Source: Lepidurus packardi
Lineage: Eukaryota; Arthropoda; Branchiopoda; Notostraca; Triopsidae
Assembly: GCA_023053545.1 (NCBI GenBank)
Contig: JAKZAN010000005.1
Coordinates: 10,602,001-10,666,000, forward strand
Direction of reading: 5' to 3'
DNA length: 64,000 nt
Numbering within the stretch: position 1 is the first letter of the stretch; the number at the start of each line of letters is the position of its first letter. Positions 35,991 to 47,200 of this stretch are shown here, piece by piece. The translations under genes and the position numbers were made by a program. The notes below the pieces were generated by a model. The model did no database searches, was not told where the DNA came from, and worked only from the letters and a program-made list of their open reading frames with translations.

Positions 35991-36811
35991 TGGGCTAACG
36001 CAAGAGGTCCCTTGCTAGTTTTCTCATCAATTTTGTTTCCTAGCGTTCCCATGAAAGAAGTATAGTTGGCCTTATTTGCTTCATTTTACTACCAAATAAA
36101 CTGGCTACAATATACGATATGTTAGTGCTACCTCGGATATGTTTGTGTTACGAGTGGGGATAAATAACGGACACGTTTAGGGGCATGTAAGACTTATAGC
36201 ACTAAAAAGCCGAATGCCTTAGAATAAGTTCCTTATTTCCATGAATTATTTGTTAAAAGCTTCCAGTTTGAAATCACACTATGCTTTATATGACAGTATT
36301 TAATATAATTTTCTGATCTTCTTGCTTTGTGTTGCGGATTTCAATGTTGCCCCAAATGGATTGCGTTATGAATGCGTATACCAAGAAATCGTTATTTTCA
36401 TTGATACTCAGGAAGTTATGGAAACGTGAAGACTGTGTTCCGATTCCGATATGTTTAATGTAGTACCTTTTTGTTCTTTTCGTCTTCAAATACATTGACT
36501 TCACTAGTCAAACTACATTCGCTTCTTTACAATGAATATTACGTTCCATTTTATATACAAAAAAGAAACATTTCTTTGAGTTAGGCAGATTTGAATTGTA
36601 TAACAATATTTTCAAATTCCTCGCAAGACAAAACAAAGAAAAAGCATACGAAAATAGAACTTCAATAAATAATAAAAAAATAATATAAAATAATAATAAA
36701 AAATAAAATAAAAAAATAAAAAATAATAATAAAAATAGTACTTCATCTTGAAAGCTGGTCACATTTGGAAAGTTACGTGAAAAGGTGACAAAAAGTTAAA
36801 AATTCATGTAT
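35991..36811. other. Non-coding region 3' of RNASEH2B
   Basis: No supported gene. Around 36663-36740 lies a purine-rich A/AATAAAA low-complexity tract. Confidence 0.5.
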
Positions 36812-38042
36812 TTACTTCTTTCCAAAAAAAGACATAATATTCTTAGATCCTTTCGCTGCTTCTGAACGAGCTTTTTCTTTTGCATTTGCTGGTTTGGCTT
36901 TGGCTAGTAGATTTTTACCGCTTTGGCTGTAATCTTCTGTGGGTTCAATTTTAGCTTTCTTAGCCGCTGGGCCGCCATCTTGCCTTGCATTTGGAACGTT
37001 GGGTTCTTTGGCCAGTAGCTGGATACCCATGTGCTCGGCAAGTTTTGAGTTCAAATCCCGTGGTAAATACTCAGACACCATCCCAAACGCGAACCGGAGC
37101 ACATGTTCTGCTTCCCAAGAGCCGGATTTAACAATGAATAATTACCTAAGGCTAAGTATGACATGTTCACCTGGATTACTATTTGAGGATTTTACAAACG
37201 TAGCAGCACTCGAGCCACTACTCACATTCAAACGTCGGCTCTCTAAAGATTTGGTCACTTGCTGAACCTTCCGTTCCAACCATTTCAGTGTTTTATCCTC
37301 ATTATACTTGAAAACCTGCAATTCATCCGAACCTAAGAATGGGACATACAGAATAACAGTAAACATAACTTGTTTTCATCACCTTTGCGATCTGCTACAA
37401 CTTCAAGGTTTAAATTTGTACAAGAAACTATTCTTCGAAGATTCGGGTACTTTTCATCCAACAATGTTTGGTCAAGTGGGCTTAATCTTTCAGCCTGGGA
37501 AGAATGCAGGATTGTGACAAATGGAATCACGAATTACAAAAGAATTATTGTTGCAATCACCTTGATAAGGTAGGGCAGTGCTAAAAATACAGGGTCCAAC
37601 GGAGTTAATATGTGTAGTTTACCTTCAGGCTCTACTGAATCTCCAATAAACCATGATCTACATTTACAAAATATACATATAAATCATCTTTAATTATAAA
37701 ATTAAGGGAAGTAACCTTTTGCCATCGATAAAAGTATTCACTTCAAATAACGATTTGTCATTGTCGCCAAAAACTACCAGCACAGAGTGATTTGTACGGG
37801 GATGTGGAACGGACACGAACGCGAATTTTGCTCTGTCATCTTCAACCAAAACACCTGGAATTATTTCACCACACGTAATTAGGTAATTATAAATTTAAAA
37901 ATTTGAATAAAATACTTGGAACCATGCAAACAATTTGTTTGGGATGCTCTTTCGAGCTCATTTTCTTCGCCACATTCTCAACGTTTTGCGAAGAATCTGG
38001 AGCGTTTTCGTTGTTTGATTTCGACCTTGTTATACGAGGCAT
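36812..38042 (-). CDS. RNASEH2B: Ribonuclease H2 subunit B
   Basis: Six exons join in phase to give 310 aa (human 312): 38042-37916, 37854-37716, 37657-37561, 37494-37383, 37332-37171 and 37107-36812. The N-terminal triple-barrel part shows [20 protein letters not shown] and [19 protein letters not shown], then [15 protein letters not shown]. The helical part has [19 protein letters not shown] and [14 protein letters not shown]. The C-terminus NIMSFFGKK is a PCNA-binding PIP-type box. Subunit B scaffolds the trimer that removes ribonucleotides and RNA:DNA hybrids in the nucleus, and recruits it to PCNA. The join over the 63-bp intron 5 uses donor GTGAAC; an alternative donor at GTAATT breaks the conserved frame. 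Confidence 0.94.
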
Positions 38043-38803
38043 AATTAAGCTTAAGAATAAGATGGTTTTATTAAAAATAAAATGTTTTGTTTAGAGCACG
38101 TTTTGCTCTTGCTCACATTTGGCGGGAGGATATATTTTACAATAAATAAACACACAATCGATACAGTCGAACGATATAATGCCTAGCACGATACCGATTC
38201 GATGCTTCGCCGGATTCTGGGAATTTTAAAGTTGGCCTCTTTCGCAGACATAGATCGTGACATGGGTACTACTACAACGCCAGTATGGTATTACCAGTCA
38301 TGGTAATCCTACTCGTGCGCTATAAATTATTTAATAAACGATCCTTCTATTCGGAAAGATCAAGTAGCCGAATCAAAGAAACCGCATCAAAGTCTTTTCA
38401 AGTTAACCTCGAATTTTCTTCTTAGAAATAAATGCGAGTTGTTACGAATACTTTTTTTATTACAAATAACACGATTCAGCAGGCCAATATTGCCGTTTAG
38501 GATTGTTTTTTTTTGTTACGCATTGTCTGCGTCTTTATGCGATGATCAATATTCCTGATGCGCCAAAAACTGGCTTTTAGAAAAATACCCGCTTTTTTCA
38601 ACAAACTCGATATCCCTATAACATCAGCTTGTAAAGTTTTTTTTTTTTTTTTATCAAACAATCATGGCAGCACAACAATGAATTCACAACGAAAACTATA
38701 ATACACAACTCAAATCCCCCAGAAAAGAATATACAGGATGATGTTTCTTCAAGGATTCAAGTCTTAAAAAGGTGGCGCACGTCTGTTCAAGCGCACAGCG
38801 ATT
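38043..38803. other. Intergenic region, RNASEH2B 5' to LDAF1-like 3'
   Basis: This should contain the RNASEH2B promoter and the LDAF1-like 3' UTR. A T run lies at 38639-38652. No gene is seen. Confidence 0.5.
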
Positions 38804-40894
38804 TTAAGCGCGCGGCCGCAACGACGGACTTTCTGTAATAATATGGGTGGTGAGTCCGTTTTCAGAAAGAGTTCTTATTCGCACATTAGTCATATTGTTA
38901 TCCGCAACGCCCAAGTCGCCATTACGCAGGAATTGAGGTAGTAGAACCGAATCAGTCGCTTCGGCCGAACCTCCCGGCAAAAATGGCGCTGCTCCTCGTG
39001 GCCCCGTTGTCTGCGGTAAACGCAAAGACCTTTTCAAGGACCAACTAGCGCTGCTCATCATATCCAAGCAAAAAGACGCGCTCAGATACGCCACGCCCAA
39101 GAAAGCTGCTACTGGAAGCGCCACGCAAGCAGCCAGCACCAAAACGCCACCCAATAAAACCGTTCCAATCGTCAATAACGTGCCTAGAAACAATAAATTC
39201 GAAATAGAAGTTGATCTTAAAGCCGTGTCTCGTTCTTTTCGTCCGAAGATTACAGTTCGGTCAAAACTATTCGGTCAAAACAGTAAAAAAAACGTCCACA
39301 ACAAGCGATTAAGTTATGCCATAATATCTATTCCATAATCATCCTTTGTCATCTGACTCGCGTTTGGAGAGCTAGGTCGAAAACAGACAACAGTCAACTA
39401 AAAACACGTTTGAGAAACGTCAACATAGTCAAGGCTGTGGATCGATTGAAGTTCGGAGGCCTAGCAGCCACGTTTTGATCACGTGACATCCTCGTGCATG
39501 TGCCCAGGCCTACCTAGCTTCCCTCTTGCCCATTTCCCAATTCTTAGAAACGCCAGCTTTCTAACGTCAAAGCTTCTTGAAAAGTTATTTAAAGATAGAT
39601 TCTGACGAACTTACTCGCAAAAGGAATGAGCACCAAGCCCATGGTAAACTTGACCAGCCTAACGCACAAGTCTATGAGTTCCTCCATTGTTTCCGTACTT
39701 GCACACCTCACTAGTTACCACCGGACTTGCCACAAGGGCGGTAAGTGAAGTACAGCAAACCTCGTAGTTGTCAGGCTTTAGGGAAATTTCCAACTAACGC
39801 TCTTCCAACGTTCGAACCCGTTCAAACAAAAATTGCCATTTCCGTTTAAAAACCACTCCGCTAGTCTCGTAGAATTCGGAACCCAAACAGAGGCTCTGCC
39901 CTAGAAACTTTATACCCTACTCGCCCCAACCCCCTAACTTGACCTGACCTTTTCTCCTTTCCCTCACCAGGTCGATCTACGTCTCATTCATACCCTTTAT
40001 ACTACGTCTTAAACAGTCTTCTCCGAAAATATACAACACTTGCACGTACAGTAATTAAGTACTATTTGTTTTACCTTCAAAAAATACAAATCCCAGAAAA
40101 GTGACCGTAAGAGTGGCAGTGGCCAGGGCCAGGAACGTCAATACAGGTACTACGCTCACTACTCCCAAAATCGCGCCCATGATGAACAAGATGGGTCGTT
40201 CTGAGGCCAACGTACGGATTTGGGAAGTCAGTTGCCGCGTGTTGACCCAACCACCGAGTTGCTGTACGTAATTATTCATTTTATCACCTGAACAATAAAC
40301 GTCGTATTAATGCACTTTCTTCTTGATAAGACGGGTTCATTAAATTCAAGTTTGATCAGGGTGTAAAGGTTTAAAAGGGTATACCTAATTGCGAACACTT
40401 TTCCACTAAGTGATTCTGGAATACGACTGTTTCCAAGCCGATATCGCCCACTGTTGGACTGCTGATACCTAGATAAAGAAACAGCCATTGATTTAGTAAT
40501 GCTAATCAACTGGGGCACATGGATTCTTTATCAACTCAAAAAAAGGGTTATCGCCGAATGCTTAAGAATGTTGGGGCTACTTTTGCTATCAATTAGGTCT
40601 CGCGATCACTGATTACTGAAGGAAATTCTTACACGTGTTCTTCGCGGGTTTGGGGGGAACTGGGTGGTAAACATAGTAAGTCGGCGGTTTGGGTGATTTT
40701 TCAAGCCAGCGACGAACGTGAACAGAAAATGCAACACTAAAGGAGACGCACACAAGCCAAAAACAGCAAAAAGTGGCGGACAGCATGGAAGAGATGATAG
40801 TTCTGGATTCGGAATCTTTTAAAACATGGAATTTGGACTTGTTTCGCAACAAAGCCACGTGAGGTTCTTGCCAAAAGCCTACTACTCGGTCCAT
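38804..40894 (-). CDS. LDAF1: LDAF1/promethin-like membrane protein, extended N-terminus
   Basis: Four exons join in phase to give 312 aa: 40894-40633, 40468-40385, 40287-40075 and 39183-38804. Residues from about 116 match the promethin pattern: a short helix, then hydrophobic hairpins (RPILFIMGAILGVVSVVPVL, ATLTVTFLGFVFFEGTLLTI, VLLGGVLVLAACVALP). LDAF1 binds seipin at the ER and sets where lipid droplets form. Human LDAF1 is only 161 aa. Here an 87-residue first exon adds its own membrane segment (about 37-58, MLSATFCCFWLVCVSFSVAF) and a Pro-rich stretch (YHPVPPKPAK). A shorter protein starting at the internal ATG at 40279 is possible, and the first two exons could then be 5' UTR or another gene; unbroken phase across both joins favours one gene. 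Confidence 0.72.
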
Positions 40895-41530
40895 GTTTCC
40901 ACAACAACTAGTGGAAGTGGTTTTCTGTGTCTAGGAATCCCTGAACCCCTCACAAAGAGGGTTCAGGTTTGGGAACTGGCTTTTTCTATTCGCTGATATT
41001 TCACCCGCAAATGGTTTTCGCTTCCCTTGTCTGAGTTTATAGGTCTCGTAGCTCATTAAATACCCTAAAACAACTCATATAACATGTAACACTCATATAA
41101 CACCTAAAGCACCGATTTGTTGAGGTTAGACACAGTTTATGACCTTATCAATAAGTTATTCTTGTACAATACCTCGTATAAGTGCAATGCACCGTTGCAA
41201 ATTTCCTGATTATGTAACTAAAAAAGTGCTTAAAACTAAAAAGGCTTACAACTAACAAAACTTTGCGAAAATCGTTAAGCGAATGTCTCTTAACAGCAAC
41301 ACATTTTTGTTAAAAGACTATTATACTTAATCATTCTAATTGTAATGTAAAACGAATTCCTTGAATCTGCCACTTCTAGGAAATGATTAGAAAAGAGAAA
41401 GACAAAAGACGGAACAGAAATGTTCGTATTTTTTGCTTAATTACCGTCACTAGTTGTGTTCCATCTTTATTCTAACCTTTCAAAAATTTAGCTTAGAATT
41501 TCAAGCCGCTTCTAAGAGTTTCTTACCTTC

Positions 41531-41580
41531 TACCTAGCTGATAGTTTGGAAACTCTACCCAGCTGATAGTTTGGAAACTC
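41531..41580. repeat. 25-bp tandem duplication
   Basis: TACCTAGCTGATAGTTTGGA + AACTC is repeated at once with one change (TACCCAGCTG). Confidence 0.9.
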
Positions 41581-42306
41581 GAGAATTCGAAGACATGGCA
41601 ACATGTTTTACTATTCGTGGGATGTACAAAACATCCTATTATTCTCGGTATTGGTTCAAAGCCCACGAAAACGATAAAAAAAAAACAGGGGTGTAAGGTA
41701 AATGACGCGTTGGTTCTCATCAATCTCTGGGGGATTTCTGGATGTATTTGTTGCCGAGTGTCCCCAAACCCTTCCTATACCACAAACAAGGGCAACACAA
41801 AGGAACTCCTAACTTCTACAGAGGTATACAAGAGTTCCCAGTAACGAGGTTGCCTTCATCGTATACGTGACAAGAAACGCGTAACCAGTTTCGCGAATTC
41901 ACCTAACCTCTCAATACTCTCTCTGCGACTATGCGTGCCAAGTCCGCCTATCTTTAATCTTTTTCGCCATGTAAGCGAATAAAAGGAGGTTATCGACATT
42001 GACAGAACAGGTTTCGTCAGCACAGCCAATTAAACCCGGTTGGTAACCAATTATTCGCTAGAATTCCTACAAAACTCCCAACATAGAAAAGCTAAGTAGT
42101 CGAATGAAAACTTACTGGGTAAAAACCGAAGAAAATGGTAGGACCACATTCTGAAGAGCAATTTATTTTACGAAATTGTCAAGAAGTGAACAGTAATAAC
42201 CAGCTCGAACAAGCTTTTTAGTTTCACAGAAAACCCGAAAGTAATTGGATGTGTTTCGCGCGACCCGAAAGGAACTACTGGTACTGTTGATATATAATAC
42301 GGCTTT

Positions 42307-43120
42307 CTATAGACGTGGAGAAGATGTTCCAGCTCGTATTTGCGTGCCAACACTGAACACTGATCTTAAGATACTGCTAGTTTGCTTCTGAAAAGGACTT
42401 CGGACTTTAGTACAACTCGTACGCTTTCTCAAGGCGTTCATGATGCAACAAGCGCCAAAGTAACGTAGCGAGGTACCGTAGTATAACAAAAGCAAAGTAG
42501 GAAGCGGCCGAACGCCATGACGAGAAAGTTGAGAGAGCACGTGATCAAGCATTCCCCATTTTTTTGATCCAATAGGCCGATGGACCTCCCAACCTTGAAA
42601 ATACTTTGTCTAATCTGGAAGAAAAATGCTGTATCAAGCATGTGTAACAAGTTTTGGTTACCCAATGTTACATTTGCTGTGAGGGTTTCGCTCAGAGACG
42701 TCAAATGAAGAATTTAACTAAGTGGTACTTGCAAATGCGACCTCATTTAGGTTAACCTTGAAGCATTTGGGCCTCAGACCACATTGCGAGCACGTGATCG
42801 TCTTTACTCGAACGTGGGTCCCGTAGTACAAATATAGCATAGACCTTCCTAAGCTTTACAATATAGACGGATAGCTCTCGCTCTTTCCCTTCTTCAGTCC
42901 AGCGTTTGCGCAGAGGGTGAAGGGTTTCTTTAAGCTTTGTTTGATTTAGTGTCTCGAGAGAAAAAACTTTCTTTTGCTTATCTATGAGGGGAAATGAGTC
43001 GGATAAAGGGCGCCTAAGGTTTTGATAAAAGAAAAGGTTATTACTCGCAGAGTCGCACAGATGACTTACGTCAGGGGAGCAAAGGTCGGATCTATAGGAG
43101 AACGTGTTAACCCCCTTCAC
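42307..43120 (-). other. Unresolved open frames
   Basis: A 122-codon frame at 43120-42752 (MKGVNTFSYRSDLC; LKETLHPLRKRWTEEGKER; HVLAMWSEAQMLQ) ends at a possible donor. It is followed by an 88-codon frame (42704-42438) and an 81-codon frame (42552-42307). Charge distribution looks protein-like but I recognise no domain and cannot join them convincingly. Confidence 0.25.
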
Positions 43121-44281
43121 AAATCGAAGATAACTTTTAAACTACTTCAAACGGCCGACTAGGAAGTGTGTTCTTATAGGATTATGGGAGATATTTAAAG
43201 TTGTGCTTCTAGATTTCGGTTTCTGACGTGCAACTGCATTTTTTATTTTTAGATAGCCAGATTAAATGCTAATACGTACAACACGACGACAGTTGATCGT
43301 GAATTCTTAAAGGTGAACGAAAGTTGAAACTAGAGCAATTATACTTACCAAACTAGATGCAAAAATGAAGCGTGGTATTAGCAAACGCGAAAACGAATTG
43401 AGAGCCTCATTCTAGTTTCACCTGCCGGAAATAGCTGTCTTATCGTATAAAACGTTTGTTTTTATTTGTTTTCATTATTTGGTAGCAAAGTAATGAAGCT
43501 AGAATATAGATGGCGTTAGCTACAGCGTTTAAGTTTGAAACCCGAAGATTCAAACGTGGTATGGCAACGGTCGTTTATTGGAAAAAATAAATTAAAAAAC
43601 TCCGTATTACAGAAAATGGAGTTGTCTTACGGTGACGATATCCTCTTCCTCCAGTATTTCACTATATTACCCAAGAGATAAAGCTAAAGAACGGATATAG
43701 TGTCAAATGATGGTCACTCCCCGGAAACGTCCTTTAACACGAAGATTAAAATGCTTTTCTCAATGCTAGTTTATTCACAAAGTTAAAATTTTGCCAAAAA
43801 TTGTTAGCTTGTATACAAAAATCAATTTCTTAGTCGTTTACCTCGAAAAGATTTTTGTATTGAACGATGTCTCGTACCGGAAACCGTTAATTTAAGCACG
43901 AAGTTTCAAGTGTTTCAAAGCTTATTTATTCGTAAATTTTCAAAGAATCTAGAAAGAACAAAGTAGACAAGCTACAACAGCTTGCAAGAAAGGCATAGAA
44001 AAAAATTTGTAGCTAAAAATTTGGGATTGTATTGCAAAAAGGTCCAAAGGCCTTTTCATGGAAGTGATATGTAAAAAAAAAGGTTTTGAATGAATCAAGA
44101 AAAGAGTAACTATCCGAAAGAATGAAAAAATTCGAAACCCCGAAAGCGAAATAAATCTAGTTTTAGGAATGTAAAACGTAAATAAACACAAAATCCACTC
44201 TCTCTTTAATGTTTAATCTTAAATAATACTCTAGAAAGTATCTGGACACAATAACACAAACAAACTCAGGATAATTCTGTT

Positions 44282-47200
44282 TCAGTCATTCAACTGTTTT
44301 CTCTTTTTCCTTTCTGGTGTAGTATGTCGAATAGAATCGGATGCCCTCGTCAGTGCCGATGTAGTAATATCACAGCAGGAAAGTTTCCCTTTCTCTTCCT
44401 TGTCGTCCCACAGAAACACAGGAAAACTTAAGGCCCCGCCTCCAAACCAAAAGCGCAAAGAAACATTCCAGCCATCCTAAAGCGCTTGTACGTTGTTTTT
44501 TTTCCCCTTTTTTTCTTTCTTTCATGCAAAGGTAAGGTTCTTCTTCAACTTGGGAGGCAAATCGGGTGTGCCCTTCAATTAAACAACCGTGGATCGAATT
44601 AAATTGTCTCCTTCCTTAAAATACAACAAGAAGCAAACTTAGGAACATTTAGGACAGAAACCAAATTCGTCTATTCAACAAATGAACTCTAGCACATTAA
44701 ACTTACCCAATCCCCATTCAAACCTACGGCTTCATCATCAGAATAGTGATCCCGCTCTACATCATCAACTTGGATATCTCGAGACTTTTTGGTCGAGGCT
44801 GGCAAAGTAGAGTAGTTCCGTGAACATCTCGCAAAGGATTCGTTCTGGGCAGTTGAAGTACGGTTCGTATACTCTCTTCTAGACAAATCATCACTGGACC
44901 TGCAAATATAATGACGTTAGTGGGCCAATATTCCCTCCGGGACGTATCTAATTACTTCGATCGATTCACGGATACTGCGTACGGCTTCAACTGGGAAGCT
45001 ACACTCGGCGGAATTCGATAAGCCCAATGTTCTCCTCCACCTGAACTGCTGCTCGACGCTTCGCTACAAGCTGAGGCTGTATACAATGAAATTTATCAGA
45101 TCACTAACTCGAATAAATCTGTTTTCCTCTGAAGTTATACCTGCTGAACTCATCGCAGTGCGGCGCTGGTAAAACAAAATATACGCAGAGGGCGTTACTA
45201 TCTGATTCACATCCACTTGCGTCACTTGAGTGTCATCAAACAAATACCATTGCCCATCCGTCGCATTCTTACAGTACGCTAATGAAGAGAAATACAATGA
45301 TTGAAAACAATGAACGTAAAAAAGAAATGATAATGAACAAATGATAGATTTCCAATAAAATTATCAAAATAATTGCTTAATTGTACTATTTCTACTGTAC
45401 ATGTTAAGAACTTCCCCGTTGCAAAGCTAGATGGATACACTTTTACAAAGCTATTGACTATTTATAACTTGATATCTTTAAGTTATCTGTTTGATATCCA
45501 CAACTTGAAATCTTTAACGTATCTACTGAATATCCATAACTTGACATACCTAACCTAACCTATACCTAACCATAACCTAACCTTGTTTACTTGAATAAAA
45601 CTGATAAAAAAGACACGACGCGTTTCTATAATTCAATAAAAGTATCTGTTTACCTGTGTAGTGTCCACTCTGCAAATCTTTACCATGATGATTACAAACC
45701 CCGTACAGATCGTAGACATTATCATCTTGTCGATACACTGACAACGCTCGAGCAGCGGGGAAAGAGCGTTGTCTACGGAAAGGCGACCAAACGGACGTCG
45801 ATTTCCACGCATTATTAACCTGACCCCCTGCATAGGTATTCTGGCTCAAGGACGAAGGGCGTGTAGCTAAATGCGAAGTCATATCCAAGCCCAAAATAGG
45901 AAAATCGACCATAGTGCTCAATTTGGACATGGTGCGTTGCCTGCAAGACTGCGCCACATCCCAAAAATAAAACTAGAAAATCAATTTTGATTATTTTTTT
46001 TTACCTGGCGGAAACGTTTCAGGTGTACGACCAGAATATCAGGTAAGGTCCAGAGACCCAATTTCTTCACGCCTTCCTGTTTTCGGTTACACCACGGACA
46101 GTGCCACAGATCATCAGGTCCCAACTGCTCATCTTGTGTATACAACTATGCACCAAGAACATTTTAGGTTAAGACAGATTTAGCAAGATGAGGATTCCGG
46201 TTACTTCGAAACATTCTTCTAACGTGACTGATGTACAATCGTCGGACGCTTTCTGTAGTAACTTTACACTGGCGTGCTCTTCTACGTTATCCGTATCATC
46301 CATAATAACCCTAACATTAGAGACAATTTTAAAAAATAAGGAAAAAAATAAGACAAGAGTCTCGCTTCTACCTCTGTTTGGAATCTTTATCCCATTCCAA
46401 GATGAGTTTGGCATGCACAGGCACACCTAACGATGGATCGCATAAGGCTAAGGCTGTGTCAATAGCTTCGGCATATAAAGGATGGTCTAAACTAGGATCG
46501 AGGTACCCTTGGTCTTCGTCTGGATCACGACACTGAGGTGGACACACGACGCCATCGAAAACACGCATTCGAAATAAAGGAACCTAAGAAATTATTCCCA
46601 AAGGTTAATGAGAAAAGGTTCAAAAAAGGTTTCCAAAGGTTCTTGAGAACATTCGGGTTCTTAGTATTTTTTGTAATGTTAATTAGTAATAAGCGTAAGT
46701 AAAGTGTTTAGCAAATAAGTAAATATTTAGTAAATAAGTATCTAAATTAGAATTTAGCGTAAATAACGCTAATGAAGTTATTCGTTGAAATTGCTGAAAC
46801 GTACATCTTGGGTTTGGACTAAGGCAGAATGATGAACCACAGGTGCCATTTCCTTGAGAAGTAACTTTTGCAAATCAGCGTAGGACGTTTCCCGGCTAAT
46901 TTGCATACAATACGGACTGCCAAAACGCTCACACGAGTCGTTTTGCACCAGCATATTCACCCAGCAGAGCAAGATAAAGGCTCCGTCTTCTTCATTAGCT
47001 TCACGCAAGGTTGGAAGCTCAATACAGAACAAAGGATCCTTGTCCCGAATGGACGTTACAGGCTGGTTTTCTATAACAGGCAAACAATTTTGTTTTTAAA
47101 TTATCAAAAGAACAACAGTTGAAATTACCAGCGAAAGTGCGTCGGAAACCTTGCGCGTCAACTTCCACTAACAACATATTCCCGTCTTCAATACTAGTAT

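Larger units (their letters stand above)
40895..44281. other. Long gap with only weak ORFs
   Basis: 3.4 kb without a recognised gene. It contains a 25-bp tandem duplication and unresolved minus-strand open frames at 42.3-43.1 kb. Sequence between 43.1 and 44.28 kb shows nothing I can support. Confidence 0.5.

Noticed and set aside
37142..37171. Extended exon 5 of RNASEH2B reading EHVILSLR
   Set aside because: The extension repeats EHV by chance. Using the earlier donor at 37170 restores the conserved [18 protein letters not shown]; the later donor shifts the frame.
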